In this document: positions 1-6,311 of the stretch, piece by piece | Layout of the letters: each line of letters begins with the position of its first letter | How positions within the stretch are numbered: position 1 is the stretch's first letter | Assembly (NCBI GenBank): GCA_934457515.1 | Contig: CAKSHV010000086.1 | Span: 1-6,646 of the forward strand | DNA: 6,646 bases | Source of the DNA: an uncultured Clostridia bacterium | GTDB lineage: Bacteria; Bacillota; Clostridia; RGIG6154 | Reading direction: 5' to 3' | Made by a program: the position numbers and the translations under genes | The notes under the pieces: model-generated | Seen by the model: only the letters and a program-made list of their open reading frames with translations | Database searches by the model: none | Told to the model about the DNA's origin: nothing

Positions 1-1
1 G

Positions 2-757
2 AAAATGGGCATTTTCGGCGCAGCATTGGCAACGGCGGTTTCGCCGGTTATCAGCCTTGCTGTGCTCTCCCGCCCTTTTATAAAAGGAAACAACACTTTC
101 GAACTGCGGTTCGGCGCCCTAAATCCCAAAACCCTTGCCGCGGTGTGTCCGCTCGGCGTTTCCGCCCTGATTACCGAGCTTTCGAGCGGCATTGTGATGG
201 TGGTGTTTAATTTAATTATTCTGCGTCTTGCAGGGAACACGGGCGTTGCGGCATACGGCGTTATTGCAAACATTGCCATGGTGCTGATATCGGTGTTTAA
301 CGGCATTGCAAACGGCTGTCAGCCGATTTTCAGCAAAGCGTTAAGCGCGGGAAACAAAAATCAAATTCGGCAGACCGTTCGCCTTGGAATAATAACCTGC
401 GAGGCCTTTGCCCTCTTGTTTCTTCTGGTGCTGAACCTGTTTGCCGAACCCATTACAAGTCTGTTTAATGCAGAAAACAATGCCCGCCTGACCGAGATGA
501 CCGTGCAGGGCATGCACATTTATTTTCTTTCGTTTTTATTTTCCTGCATAAACATTTTCGTTTGCGCATACACAGCGGCGGTTGACCGCCCGAAATACGG
601 CTTTTTCATTTCGCTGTGCCGCGGTATTTTGGTAATTGTGCCCTGCGCATTTCTGCTTTCCGCCCTTTTGGGCATGACGGGCGTTTGGCTTTCGATTGTG
701 GTTTGCGAAGCAATTGTTTTGCTGTTCTCTTTGTATGCATTAAAGAAAGCCGTGTGA
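2..757 (+). CDS. MATE family efflux transporter, C-terminal half (5' partial)
   Basis: This is the C-terminal part of an integral membrane antiporter of the MATE family, which exports drugs or metabolites in exchange for Na+ or H+. The frame is open to the left edge, so the start is outside the window; the internal ATG at position 5 lies inside a membrane segment and is not the real start. About 250 of the usual ~450 residues are visible, with seven hydrophobic segments (counting from that ATG: roughly 2-22, 46-74, 83-105, 128-148, 172-192, 203-223, 224-246), which fits TM6-TM12. Family-like signatures are the TELSSGIVMVVFN stretch at 58-69, the NGIANGCQPIFSKALSAGN stretch at 99-117 and GMTGVWLS at 223-230. 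The gene ends in tandem stops, TGA then TAA, directly before a terminator hairpin. It converges on the large minus-strand gene. Substrate cannot be told from sequence. Family assignment is by remembered similarity, with high confidence. Confidence 0.9.
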   Translation, partial: KMGIFGAALATAVSPVISLAVLSRPFIKGNNTFELRFGALNPKTLAAVCPLGVSALITELSSGIVMVVFNLIILRLAGNTGVAAYGVIANIAMVLISVFNGIANGCQPIFSKALSAGNKNQIRQTVRLGIITCEAFALLFLLVLNLFAEPITSLFNAENNARLTEMTVQGMHIYFLSFLFSCINIFVCAYTAAVDRPKYGFFISLCRGILVIVPCAFLLSALLGMTGVWLSIVVCEAIVLLFSLYALKKAV

Positions 758-765
758 TAAATAAG

Positions 766-799
766 AAAAAAAGCCGCGCACAAAGTGCACGGCTTTTTT
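766..799. terminator. Bidirectional intrinsic terminator between convergent genes
   Basis: A nine-position stem (773-781 against 785-793) with a three-base AAA loop is flanked by seven A's at 766-772 and six T's at 794-799, so either transcript would give a hairpin followed by a U-tract. It lies 9 bases after the MATE stop codon and about 50 bases after the stop of the large minus-strand gene. The arms differ at one position: in the plus-strand RNA this is a C-A mismatch, whereas in the minus-strand RNA it is a U-G wobble that still pairs. The minus-strand direction should therefore be the more stable one. Confidence 0.85.
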
Positions 800-847
800 A
801 TAGAGACAGAGAAATACCCGGAAAATTTCAAAACAAATTTTATTTCT

Positions 848-3800
848 TTAATTTAACGGTTTAATTGTGCCGCCCGTTACCTTTGTCACCTTTCCGTCAA
901 CGCCGGTCAGCTCCAAATCGTATTTAAAGCTCTGCGCCGGGTCGGAAACCTTTACGATAAACTCATACGGATATGCGCTTGTCGTCAGTTCCTGTGTTTC
1001 GCCGCCTGCAGTGTAAATGAGCTTAACCTCTTTCACTTCGGCAGGCTTGTTTGTTACATAAACATATGCATAATAGTTCTCGGGCGTCAGCTGCAAAACA
1101 ATCGCTTTGCCGTTTCCGTGGTCGAAGCAGGTCGATTCGGTGTTGATGTCCGTTCCCGAAAGGGTGTAATCAAATGCCGCGTAAGCAGGCGCTTTCACGC
1201 TGTCCGCATTTATCGCAACCGTCACAACGCATTTTGCGGGAACCGTTACGGTGAATTTTCCGTCAGTAACCGCAATATCCGAACGGTTGCCGTCTTTGTC
1301 ATACACTGTAGCCGCGCCGTTGTACGCGCCTACCTTTTCACCGAGTGTTGCGGTTGTGGTCACATCTTCGTCCGACTGATTCATCAGGACAAATGCCGCC
1401 GTTCCGTCTTTCCGCGCGCCGACCCAGTCAATCTGCAAATTGCCCGAATCCAAAACGTCCTCTGCAATCCAAAGCCACATATCGGTTAAATCGTAAACAT
1501 TTCCGGGCTTAAATCCGTAATGATTGGACGTAAAGTACGCATATCCGCTTTCGCGAACGCTTGGGAAGTTCACTTTGCCGTCCGTGCGGTAGAACGCCTG
1601 GTTTACCGCAAAATCCTCCAGCATTGCCATGAAGGCGGGAATGTGATGATAGTAAAGCGCCGTAACATCAGGACCTTCATAGGGGTAATTTTCTTTCATC
1701 TGCGTGCTGGTAAAACCAATGTAGCCGTAGTAATAACCGGGATAATTGGAGAATCTGCCGACAATTGCGTTTTCAGCCGCATTCGCCAGGTATTCATCGC
1801 CCGTATATTTTGCAATTCGGAGCAAATCGCCGACCCACATGCTCATAAACATGTGCGTGGAAGAGCTGTTTCCGTAGAAAGTGGACGCCTGCTCTAAGCC
1901 AAGACCCACGCGGGATACCACCCAGTTTTCCACCGTTTCGGTGTAGTCCTTTGTATTGTCCTTGCCCACAATGCGCTGGGTGTCGCCGTACCAGTCGTGC
2001 ACACCGTTTGAAGTGTATTTGATGCCGCTGTTTACCGTCATGGTCTGATTTTTCTTGTCGCCGTCAACGCCCGGAACCCAAAGGGTTGTAACCAGCCATT
2101 TCGCGGCATAATGTGCCGCGTCTAAATATTTCTGCTCTCCGCTTGCCTCATACAAGTCCAAAAGTGCGGGAATATTCGGATAGTAGGAAATATACACAAA
2201 CGCCGCAAAATCAATCGGTTTGGCCTGCGGTGCATACACCACATCGGTTAAATATTTGTCCGCCTTTTGCATTGCGCCGTCCAAATATTTTTTCTCACCG
2301 GTGTATTTATACATATATAAGTCATCCGAAAACGGCGTTTGCGAACTGTAGCCGTTCACATTTTTGCCGTCTAAAGTCTGTTCAATGCCCGTCTTTAAAA
2401 TGTAGGGCACTCTGCCGCGGGTAAGTTCAAATATGCCGCCCTTTACATTCATATTCAGGCAGCTGATAAAGTTGCCGATGCTGTGCGGAACGTCTTTTGC
2501 ATTCACATATCCGTTCGACTTTTCGATTCCCTTGCTGTTAAACTGCAGTCTGCCGCGGGTCATGAAGTTTACGATGGTGGGCAGTGTGCGCTTTTCAAGG
2601 TAGGTTTCGTCCTCTGTCAGCAAATAGGTCTGAATTGCCTCCATCGGGTCTGCCACCGCGGTGGTGTTTTTGCTCTCTATGTTCCAATACGCTTTATCCA
2701 GCGGGTCCCAACCGGAAAAATCTGCATTTAAAGAGTATTTTCTGGTATTGAAAATTGCCTGATTCAGCGTGGAATAAGTGTTTTTGCGATAACTGTTTAC
2801 ATTATACAAATCGCGCGCGATAAAGGTATAGTTGTCATACCAGTCCGCCGCACGGCTGATAACGCGGTAGGTAAAGGTGTAGGGCGTGCCCGCCGAAAGT
2901 TTTGACGCGTCCGAGCCGAGCACCGGCGCAAACACGCTGCCGCGCAAGTTTCCGTCTGCGCCCTGAACCGAAATCCCGTAACTTGCGTCGCTGCGTTTTA
3001 CCCATTTCAGTTCAGTGAAAGTCGGGTCTACCACAACGCCTTTTGTGATTTTTGTATTTCCGTATTTGTTCTGCTCGGGCAGCGTTAAACAGCCCATGGG
3101 CGTAAACAGATACTGTTCGCTGTAAAGTCCCGCCTCTTCGGGAATCCGCTTGCCCTGCACACGAAACGGTGCTAACGCGAATTCAATCGAATCATATGAC
3201 ACCTCACCGCCCTCCCAGGCGCCGATGCTGTACACGCCGTCCTGTGCGAAAGTGCCCGTAACCGAAACTTTCGGTGCGTCGGTGTCATCCAAGCTCCAGT
3301 CGGCGGTAATTGTTCCGAGTTCATTTGCAGCTTTTATGCGCACCGACGAGCCGTTTACTTCATAATCGGTCGGCACAAACCAGGTCGTAACGCCCGCTTT
3401 GTAAAGTTCAGGACCGATGTATGCCGATTTTTTGCCGTTTACAAGGTAAGAAGAAGAGAACACATATCTGTCCTGCGGCTGTGCACCAAGCGATACCTCG
3501 TCTGCACGCAGAACCATGAATCCCAAATCTTCCGAGCGGTCTTTGGTTTTAATCCACTGTCCGTTCGACAGATTGTAAATCTCGTTCTGCACAACAACGC
3601 CGTTTGAGGTGTTTACTTTATAGAATTTCACTCTTGTTTTTCCGTTTTCAAGGGCGATTTCGTCAATGATATCGCCGTTTTCGTTTGCGTAGACGGGGAA
3701 AACAGGCGTTTCAACCGCCGACGCTTTAACAGGCGCGGCAACAGACAGCATCTCGCTATACATAAGGCTCGGCTCGTACGCTTTATTATCGGTCAGCACA

Positions 3801-6274
3801 ATCATGTCGCACCGCGCATAAAAGCCCGAGGTGTCCAAAAGTTCTAGCGTGTGCTCTCCGGCAGACAGCGAAATTGTTCCAGCCTCCTGCCAGTAAAAGC
3901 CGTTTTTGCCGTGGGTTCCCAAATCGCCGCCCACTCTTTTTTCGTCAACCGAAATGCCGAATTTACGCGCGGATGGGTAGCTTGTGGTATAGTCGCGGCA
4001 GTGCGCAATCACGCGGAATGTGCCCTCTTTGGCAACGGTAAACCGTGCCTTTGCGGGCGTTGTTTTTGAAGGGTCGCCGTCTTCGGGGCCTGCATTGCCG
4101 CCGCTCGGTGCCGCACCGCGCAGAACGCCGCAGTCAAAACTGCCGGATACCACGCCTTCTAACTGCCATGTGCCCGTATCGTAAAAGCTTTCGGGAGTAA
4201 GCATAATCATTTGCGGCGGAATAGCGCCTGCAATGTATACGGTTTGCGTTGCGTCCTCCCAAACCACGTCTGCGCCGAGCGCCTCGGACACAAATCGCAG
4301 CGGAACGAGCGTTCTGTCGTTAATCAGCGCCGCAGGGGCGTCTAACTTTGTCTTTTTGCCGTCCACTTTTGCCTCGTCCGCGCCGAGGGTTAAACGAATT
4401 TCTTTGCCGTTTCGCATGCCGATGGCAGTCTGCGTTGCATCCTCCCAGTCCACCGTACAGCCGAGCGCCTCGAAAATCGCGCGGAACGGAACCATGGTTC
4501 TGTCGTTTATCAAAACGGGCGGCACATCAAATTTTAAGTAGCTGCCGTTTAAGTTAACCGCTATATCGTCCTGCGGACGGTTTTCATCTTTTACCGTTTC
4601 AAAAGAAGTCGGCTTATTTTTTGCCTGCTCCGCAAGAGCGGACAAATTGCCGCGCGAGTCGGTGATTTCAAGTTTTAAGTCGCTTGTGATGACAATCATG
4701 TCAAATCTGCCGTAGTTGCCGGTGTGGTCCGAAACTTTCACTTCGTTTTTGCCCGCAACCAGCGGAACTTCCCAGCTTTCCCACTTCCAGTTTTTGCCGT
4801 GGGCGCCAACCTCGCGCGCCGCCGTTTGACCGACCGAAACAAGGAACCGTCTGCCGCTGTTCTGTTCAATGTCATATGTGTGCACCATAACTTTATAAAG
4901 CCCTGTTTTCGGAACGGTTACGGTAACGGTCGCCGGGTTGTCTTCATGATTTTTCGCATCGCTTGCCGAAAGCATGATTTCGGGCAGGATACTGCTCATG
5001 GTAACGGTGGAAAGCTGCCAGCTGCCAAGCTTTTCCGCCTTAAAATCGCTTGGCGTTACCACAATATAGGTTTCCTTTTCATCAAATGTAAACTCCGCCT
5101 CGGGCGTGTTGGGGTCTGCAATTAAGCCCGTGATTTCACTTTCGGCATATGTTGCAGACTTGTTTGCCGCGACAAGCGAAGCTGACGCAAACGAGCTTGC
5201 TGTCGGAATATAGGTCGGGTCGTTGGTTAAAACCGCGCCCTGTAAACGTCCGTAGTTGTTGCTGGTGTCTTTCACTTCCAATTGCGTGGTTTTGGCGCTT
5301 AAATCAACCGCACCGCAATATTCCCACGCCCAGCCGTTTTCGCCGTGCGCGCCGAGCGGACGCTCGGTCTGTTTGCCGTCTACCACAATGCCAAATGTGC
5401 GTGCGCCGTCGGCATAGTCACGTGTCCATGCCCAAAGGTAGTATGTGCCCGCCTGCTTTACGTCAAAAGCAGCAATCGCATTTTTTGTATTTTCCGGCTT
5501 TCTGCCGCCCGCCGAGCGCAGAACAGGCTGTTCCGACCCGTCTTTTCCGGGCGAAAGCCATGTGCCCAAATGTCCGTCAAAAGATGATGCACCAAAAAAG
5601 AACGACGAAACCGTCTGCGGTTTTTCGCCTTTTGGCAGATTCTTGTTAATTTCAACCTTTTCGGGTTTTTGCGTATTATCCTCTGCCGATTCTATAATTT
5701 TCGGCGCATAGGTTTTGTATGCGCTCTCCAATTCGGATGCTGAGTTTGGCAGGTCGATTTTCTCGTTCGTGGACAAAACAATTGCCTCCACGCGCGCATA
5801 GTTTGCGGCAGAGTCGACCACTTCAACGGTCGTTTTCCCTTTTTTAAGCGAAACTTTTCCCGCCTGCTCCCAAGCCCAGCCGTCTGTGCCGTGACCGCCG
5901 AGAGATTTTTCAAACAATGTGCCGCCGACCGAGAGTTTAAACAGGCGAACGCTTGCTTTAATCTCTTTTCCCTGCTTGTCAACGTCCGCTTTGTAGTCAC
6001 GCGTGCGTGCAAACACGAAATAGTCGCCGTCTGCCGGAACTTCAATTTTTACAACCGCATTTTTGCTGTTCTGCGGTTTTTCGCCGCCGGTTGCGCGCAG
6101 AATGTAACCGAACGAGCCCGCGTCACGCGCAGCCACCGTCCATGTTCCCGCATTGTTTTCAAACACTTTTGCCGAAAGAAACACCGTTGTGTCCTGCGCC
6201 GCGTATGAAACAAGAGGCAGCGTGCTGAAAAGCATGCAAATAAGCACCACAACGGAAATCAGTTTCTTGTTCAT
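848..6274 (-). CDS. Secreted multimodular stalk-domain protein, probable polysaccharide-active enzyme
   Basis: A 1808-residue exported protein. The start chosen is the ATG at 6274-6272: it gives a clean signal peptide (residues 1-25) and has AGGGGTGA eight bases upstream. A longer reading from a TTG at 6337 is rejected because that TTG is part of the -35 box. Order of parts: signal peptide; beta-rich modules 1-3 (28-170, 223-352, 402-532); two-unit 'copper amine oxidase N-terminal' stalk domain (571-682); module 4 (687-830); beta-rich region (857-1160); aromatic, helical region (1161-1612) resembling an (alpha/alpha) toroid; C-terminal beta domains (1613-1808). Many-module secreted proteins of this kind in Clostridia and Paenibacillus are usually glycan-degrading enzymes, and the likely role is extracellular polysaccharide binding plus cleavage. 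The catalytic family was not recognised, so hydrolase versus lyase is open. The stalk domain name does not imply oxidase activity. There is no LPXTG motif and no SLH repeat. The gene appears monocistronic, with its own promoter and a terminator downstream. Coding call very sure; function moderate to low. Confidence 0.95.
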   Translation of the reverse strand: MNKKLISVVVLICMLFSTLPLVSYAAQDTTVFLSAKVFENNAGTWTVAARDAGSFGYILRATGGEKPQNSKNAVVKIEVPADGDYFVFARTRDYKADVDKQGKEIKASVRLFKLSVGGTLFEKSLGGHGTDGWAWEQAGKVSLKKGKTTVEVVDSAANYARVEAIVLSTNEKIDLPNSASELESAYKTYAPKIIESAEDNTQKPEKVEINKNLPKGEKPQTVSSFFFGASSFDGHLGTWLSPGKDGSEQPVLRSAGGRKPENTKNAIAAFDVKQAGTYYLWAWTRDYADGARTFGIVVDGKQTERPLGAHGENGWAWEYCGAVDLSAKTTQLEVKDTSNNYGRLQGAVLTNDPTYIPTASSFASASLVAANKSATYAESEITGLIADPNTPEAEFTFDEKETYIVVTPSDFKAEKLGSWQLSTVTMSSILPEIMLSASDAKNHEDNPATVTVTVPKTGLYKVMVHTYDIEQNSGRRFLVSVGQTAAREVGAHGKNWKWESWEVPLVAGKNEVKVSDHTGNYGRFDMIVITSDLKLEITDSRGNLSALAEQAKNKPTSFETVKDENRPQDDIAVNLNGSYLKFDVPPVLINDRTMVPFRAIFEALGCTVDWEDATQTAIGMRNGKEIRLTLGADEAKVDGKKTKLDAPAALINDRTLVPLRFVSEALGADVVWEDATQTVYIAGAIPPQMIMLTPESFYDTGTWQLEGVVSGSFDCGVLRGAAPSGGNAGPEDGDPSKTTPAKARFTVAKEGTFRVIAHCRDYTTSYPSARKFGISVDEKRVGGDLGTHGKNGFYWQEAGTISLSAGEHTLELLDTSGFYARCDMIVLTDNKAYEPSLMYSEMLSVAAPVKASAVETPVFPVYANENGDIIDEIALENGKTRVKFYKVNTSNGVVVQNEIYNLSNGQWIKTKDRSEDLGFMVLRADEVSLGAQPQDRYVFSSSYLVNGKKSAYIGPELYKAGVTTWFVPTDYEVNGSSVRIKAANELGTITADWSLDDTDAPKVSVTGTFAQDGVYSIGAWEGGEVSYDSIEFALAPFRVQGKRIPEEAGLYSEQYLFTPMGCLTLPEQNKYGNTKITKGVVVDPTFTELKWVKRSDASYGISVQGADGNLRGSVFAPVLGSDASKLSAGTPYTFTYRVISRAADWYDNYTFIARDLYNVNSYRKNTYSTLNQAIFNTRKYSLNADFSGWDPLDKAYWNIESKNTTAVADPMEAIQTYLLTEDETYLEKRTLPTIVNFMTRGRLQFNSKGIEKSNGYVNAKDVPHSIGNFISCLNMNVKGGIFELTRGRVPYILKTGIEQTLDGKNVNGYSSQTPFSDDLYMYKYTGEKKYLDGAMQKADKYLTDVVYAPQAKPIDFAAFVYISYYPNIPALLDLYEASGEQKYLDAAHYAAKWLVTTLWVPGVDGDKKNQTMTVNSGIKYTSNGVHDWYGDTQRIVGKDNTKDYTETVENWVVSRVGLGLEQASTFYGNSSSTHMFMSMWVGDLLRIAKYTGDEYLANAAENAIVGRFSNYPGYYYGYIGFTSTQMKENYPYEGPDVTALYYHHIPAFMAMLEDFAVNQAFYRTDGKVNFPSVRESGYAYFTSNHYGFKPGNVYDLTDMWLWIAEDVLDSGNLQIDWVGARKDGTAAFVLMNQSDEDVTTTATLGEKVGAYNGAATVYDKDGNRSDIAVTDGKFTVTVPAKCVVTVAINADSVKAPAYAAFDYTLSGTDINTESTCFDHGNGKAIVLQLTPENYYAYVYVTNKPAEVKEVKLIYTAGGETQELTTSAYPYEFIVKVSDPAQSFKYDLELTGVDGKVTKVTGGTIKPLN
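851..1438 (-). other. C-terminal beta-sandwich domains
   Basis: Residues ~1613-1808. The first part (to about 1690) ends with TVYDKDGNRSDIAV and FTVTVPAKCVVTVAI, a strand pattern like the all-beta domain that closes many glycoside hydrolases. A proline/alanine hinge (VKAPAYAAFDY) leads to a last part (about 1700-1808) with Ig-like strands (VKEVKLIYTAGGETQELTT, EFIVKVSDP, FKYDLELTGVDGKVTKVTGG). The end is plain, with no sorting signal or membrane anchor. Fold assignment is by eye only. Confidence 0.45.
1439..2794 (-). other. Putative (alpha/alpha)-toroid catalytic region, family unrecognised
   Basis: Residues ~1161-1612. Several segments look like the paired amphipathic helices of six-hairpin glycosidases: DPMEAIQTYLLTEDETYLEKRTLPTIVNF (1209-1237), MYKYTGEKKYLDGAMQKADKYLTD (1321-1344), IPALLDLYEASGEQKYLDAAHYAAKWLV (1368-1395) and MSMWVGDLLRIAKYTGDEYLANAAENAI (1477-1504). 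The 'YTGxxxYLxxA' type repeat is characteristic of such toroids. Candidate active-site positions are the aromatic and charged loops HDWYGD (1426-1431), the YYYGY stretch at 1514-1518, YEGPD (1532-1536) and YYHH (1541-1544). Whether it hydrolyses or eliminates glycosidic bonds, and on which polymer, cannot be told. Confidence 0.55.
2795..3706 (-). other. Beta-rich domain preceding the helical region
   Basis: Residues ~857-1160. The stretch is made of alternating hydrophobic strands and polar turns, for example ENGKTRVKFYKVNTSNG at 876-892, SSVRIKAANELGTITADWSL at 976-995 and PKVSVTGTF at 1001-1009, with no repeat of the module motifs. A beta super-sandwich before an (alpha/alpha) toroid is a known arrangement in several glycoside hydrolase families, and this layout would fit. 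No specific family is recognised, and the boundaries are approximate. Confidence 0.5.
3785..4216 (-). repeat. Glycan-binding-like beta module, copy 4
   Basis: Residues ~687-830. The marks are HCRDY at 758-762, GTHGKNGFYWQ at 786-796 and FYARCDMIVLT at 818-828. The second half of the GWxW segment reads FYW, keeping aromatic residues at matching places. An insertion rich in Gly, Pro and Asp (722-736) precedes the beta core. This copy has three cysteines (715, 759, 822); copies 1 and 3 have none and copy 2 has one, so a disulphide specific to this copy is possible. It directly follows the stalk domain with almost no linker. Confidence 0.75.
4229..4564 (-). other. Copper amine oxidase N-terminal-type stalk domain (two units)
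   Basis: Residues ~571-682 form two in-line units with nearly identical signatures 62 residues apart: LINDRTMVPFRAIFEALG then VDWEDATQT (588-616), and LINDRTLVPLRFVSEALG then VVWEDATQT (650-678). This is the hallmark of the stalk domain named after the N-terminal domain of copper amine oxidase (Pfam Cu_amine_oxidN1, PF07833), widespread in secreted Firmicutes proteins, where it is thought to act as a spacer or cell-surface-associating domain. It carries no catalytic residues. Unusually it sits in the middle of the protein, between binding-like modules 3 and 4, rather than at an end. Confidence 0.93.
4679..5071 (-). repeat. Glycan-binding-like beta module, copy 3 (diverged)
   Basis: Residues ~402-532. 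The module is recognisable by GAHGKNWKWE at 490-499 and NYGRFDMIVIT at 520-530, but the RDY mark is replaced by TYDI at 466-469 and the GxHG segment has lost one residue (KNWKW instead of xNGWxW). The first half also lacks the GGxKPxN segment seen in copies 1 and 2, having NHEDNPATV instead. Binding specificity may therefore differ from the other copies. It is followed by a linker of about 40 residues that leads into the stalk domain. Confidence 0.7.
5219..5608 (-). repeat. Glycan-binding-like beta module, copy 2
   Basis: Residues ~223-352. The marks are WTRDY at 283-287, GAHGENGWAWE at 308-318 and NYGRLQGAVLT at 340-350. It also shares with copy 1 the segment before the first beta strand (SAGGRKPENTKNAI at 254-267 against ATGGEKPQNSKNAV at 61-74), so copies 1 and 2 look like the most closely related pair. 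A linker rich in Lys, Glu and Pro (about 191-221) separates the two copies. Confidence 0.75.
5765..6193 (-). repeat. Glycan-binding-like beta module, copy 1
   Basis: Residues ~28-170 of the large protein. The copy shows all three marks of the module: TRDY at 91-94 after an aromatic beta strand (DYFVFAR), GGHGTDGWAWE at 126-136, and NYARVEAIVLST at 158-169. It carries an additional lysine-rich loop (KADVDKQGKEIKASVR, 95-110) between the RDY strand and the next strand, which makes it longer than copies 2 and 3. The Trp and His residues in the GxHGxxGWxW segment are candidates for ligand contact. The pattern recalls the beta-sandwich module attached to some FAD-dependent oxidoreductase and xanthan-lyase-type proteins; this is from memory and unverified. 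Confidence 0.75.
6200..6274 (-). other. Sec signal peptide of the large protein
   Basis: Residues 1-25 start with MNKK (positive n-region), continue with a hydrophobic core ISVVVLICMLF (6-16) and end in a polar SYA site at 23-25, before AQDTT. Ser at -3 and Ala at -1 fit signal peptidase I. There is a Cys at 13, but it sits in the middle of the core with no lipobox spacing, so a lipoprotein is unlikely. Export by the Sec pathway is the expected route. Confidence 0.9.
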
Positions 6275-6275
6275 G

Positions 6276-6311
6276 GATAAAATCACCCCTGTCTTTATTG
6301 TTGATTTTATC
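6276..6311 (-). promoter_or_regulatory. Perfect 10-bp inverted repeat over -10 and start region (candidate operator)
   Basis: On the minus strand GATAAAATCA (6311-6302) and TGATTTTATC (6285-6276) are exact reverse complements separated by 16 bases. The upstream arm overlaps the -10 box and the expected start point; the downstream arm covers the end of the ribosome binding site and the gap before the ATG. A third related half, TTGATTTT, is at the -35 box (6337-6330). This suggests a repressor operator. If transcription starts further upstream than predicted, an RNA hairpin that partly hides the ribosome binding site is the alternative. Confidence 0.45.
6283..6290 (-). promoter_or_regulatory. 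Ribosome binding site of the large gene
   Basis: Read on the minus strand the site is AGGGGTGA, eight bases before the ATG at 6274. It decides the start: no comparable site precedes the TTG at 6337. Its last three bases (TGA) are also the first bases of the downstream arm of a 10-bp inverted repeat. Confidence 0.85.

Noticed and set aside
520..831. 103-codon minus-strand frame opposite the end of the MATE gene
   Set aside because: It runs through the terminator hairpin and is antisense to clear transmembrane coding sequence; a shadow frame.
848..950. Cell-wall sorting signal or S-layer anchor at the C-terminus of the large protein
   Set aside because: No LPXTG-type motif followed by a hydrophobic segment and positive tail, and no SLH repeats; the protein ends in a plain beta-strand region.
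1118..1897. Two plus-strand open frames of over 120 codons opposite the C-terminal part of the large gene
   Set aside because: Both are shadows of the real minus-strand coding frame, with Arg/Val/Phe-rich translations typical of reverse reading.
4229..4564. Copper amine oxidase enzyme
   Set aside because: Only the stalk-type N-terminal domain is present. The catalytic copper/topaquinone domain of amine oxidases is not visible anywhere in the protein.
5149..5649. 166-codon open frame on the plus strand
   Set aside because: It lies wholly antisense to modules 2 and 3 of the large gene, its product is Arg/Pro/Cys-rich and low in secondary-structure signals, and it has no ribosome binding site or homology I can recognise.
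6236..6241. Lipoprotein lipobox at Cys13 in the signal peptide
   Set aside because: The Cys is inside the hydrophobic core with half of the core still to follow, and a good SYA cleavage site comes at 23-25.
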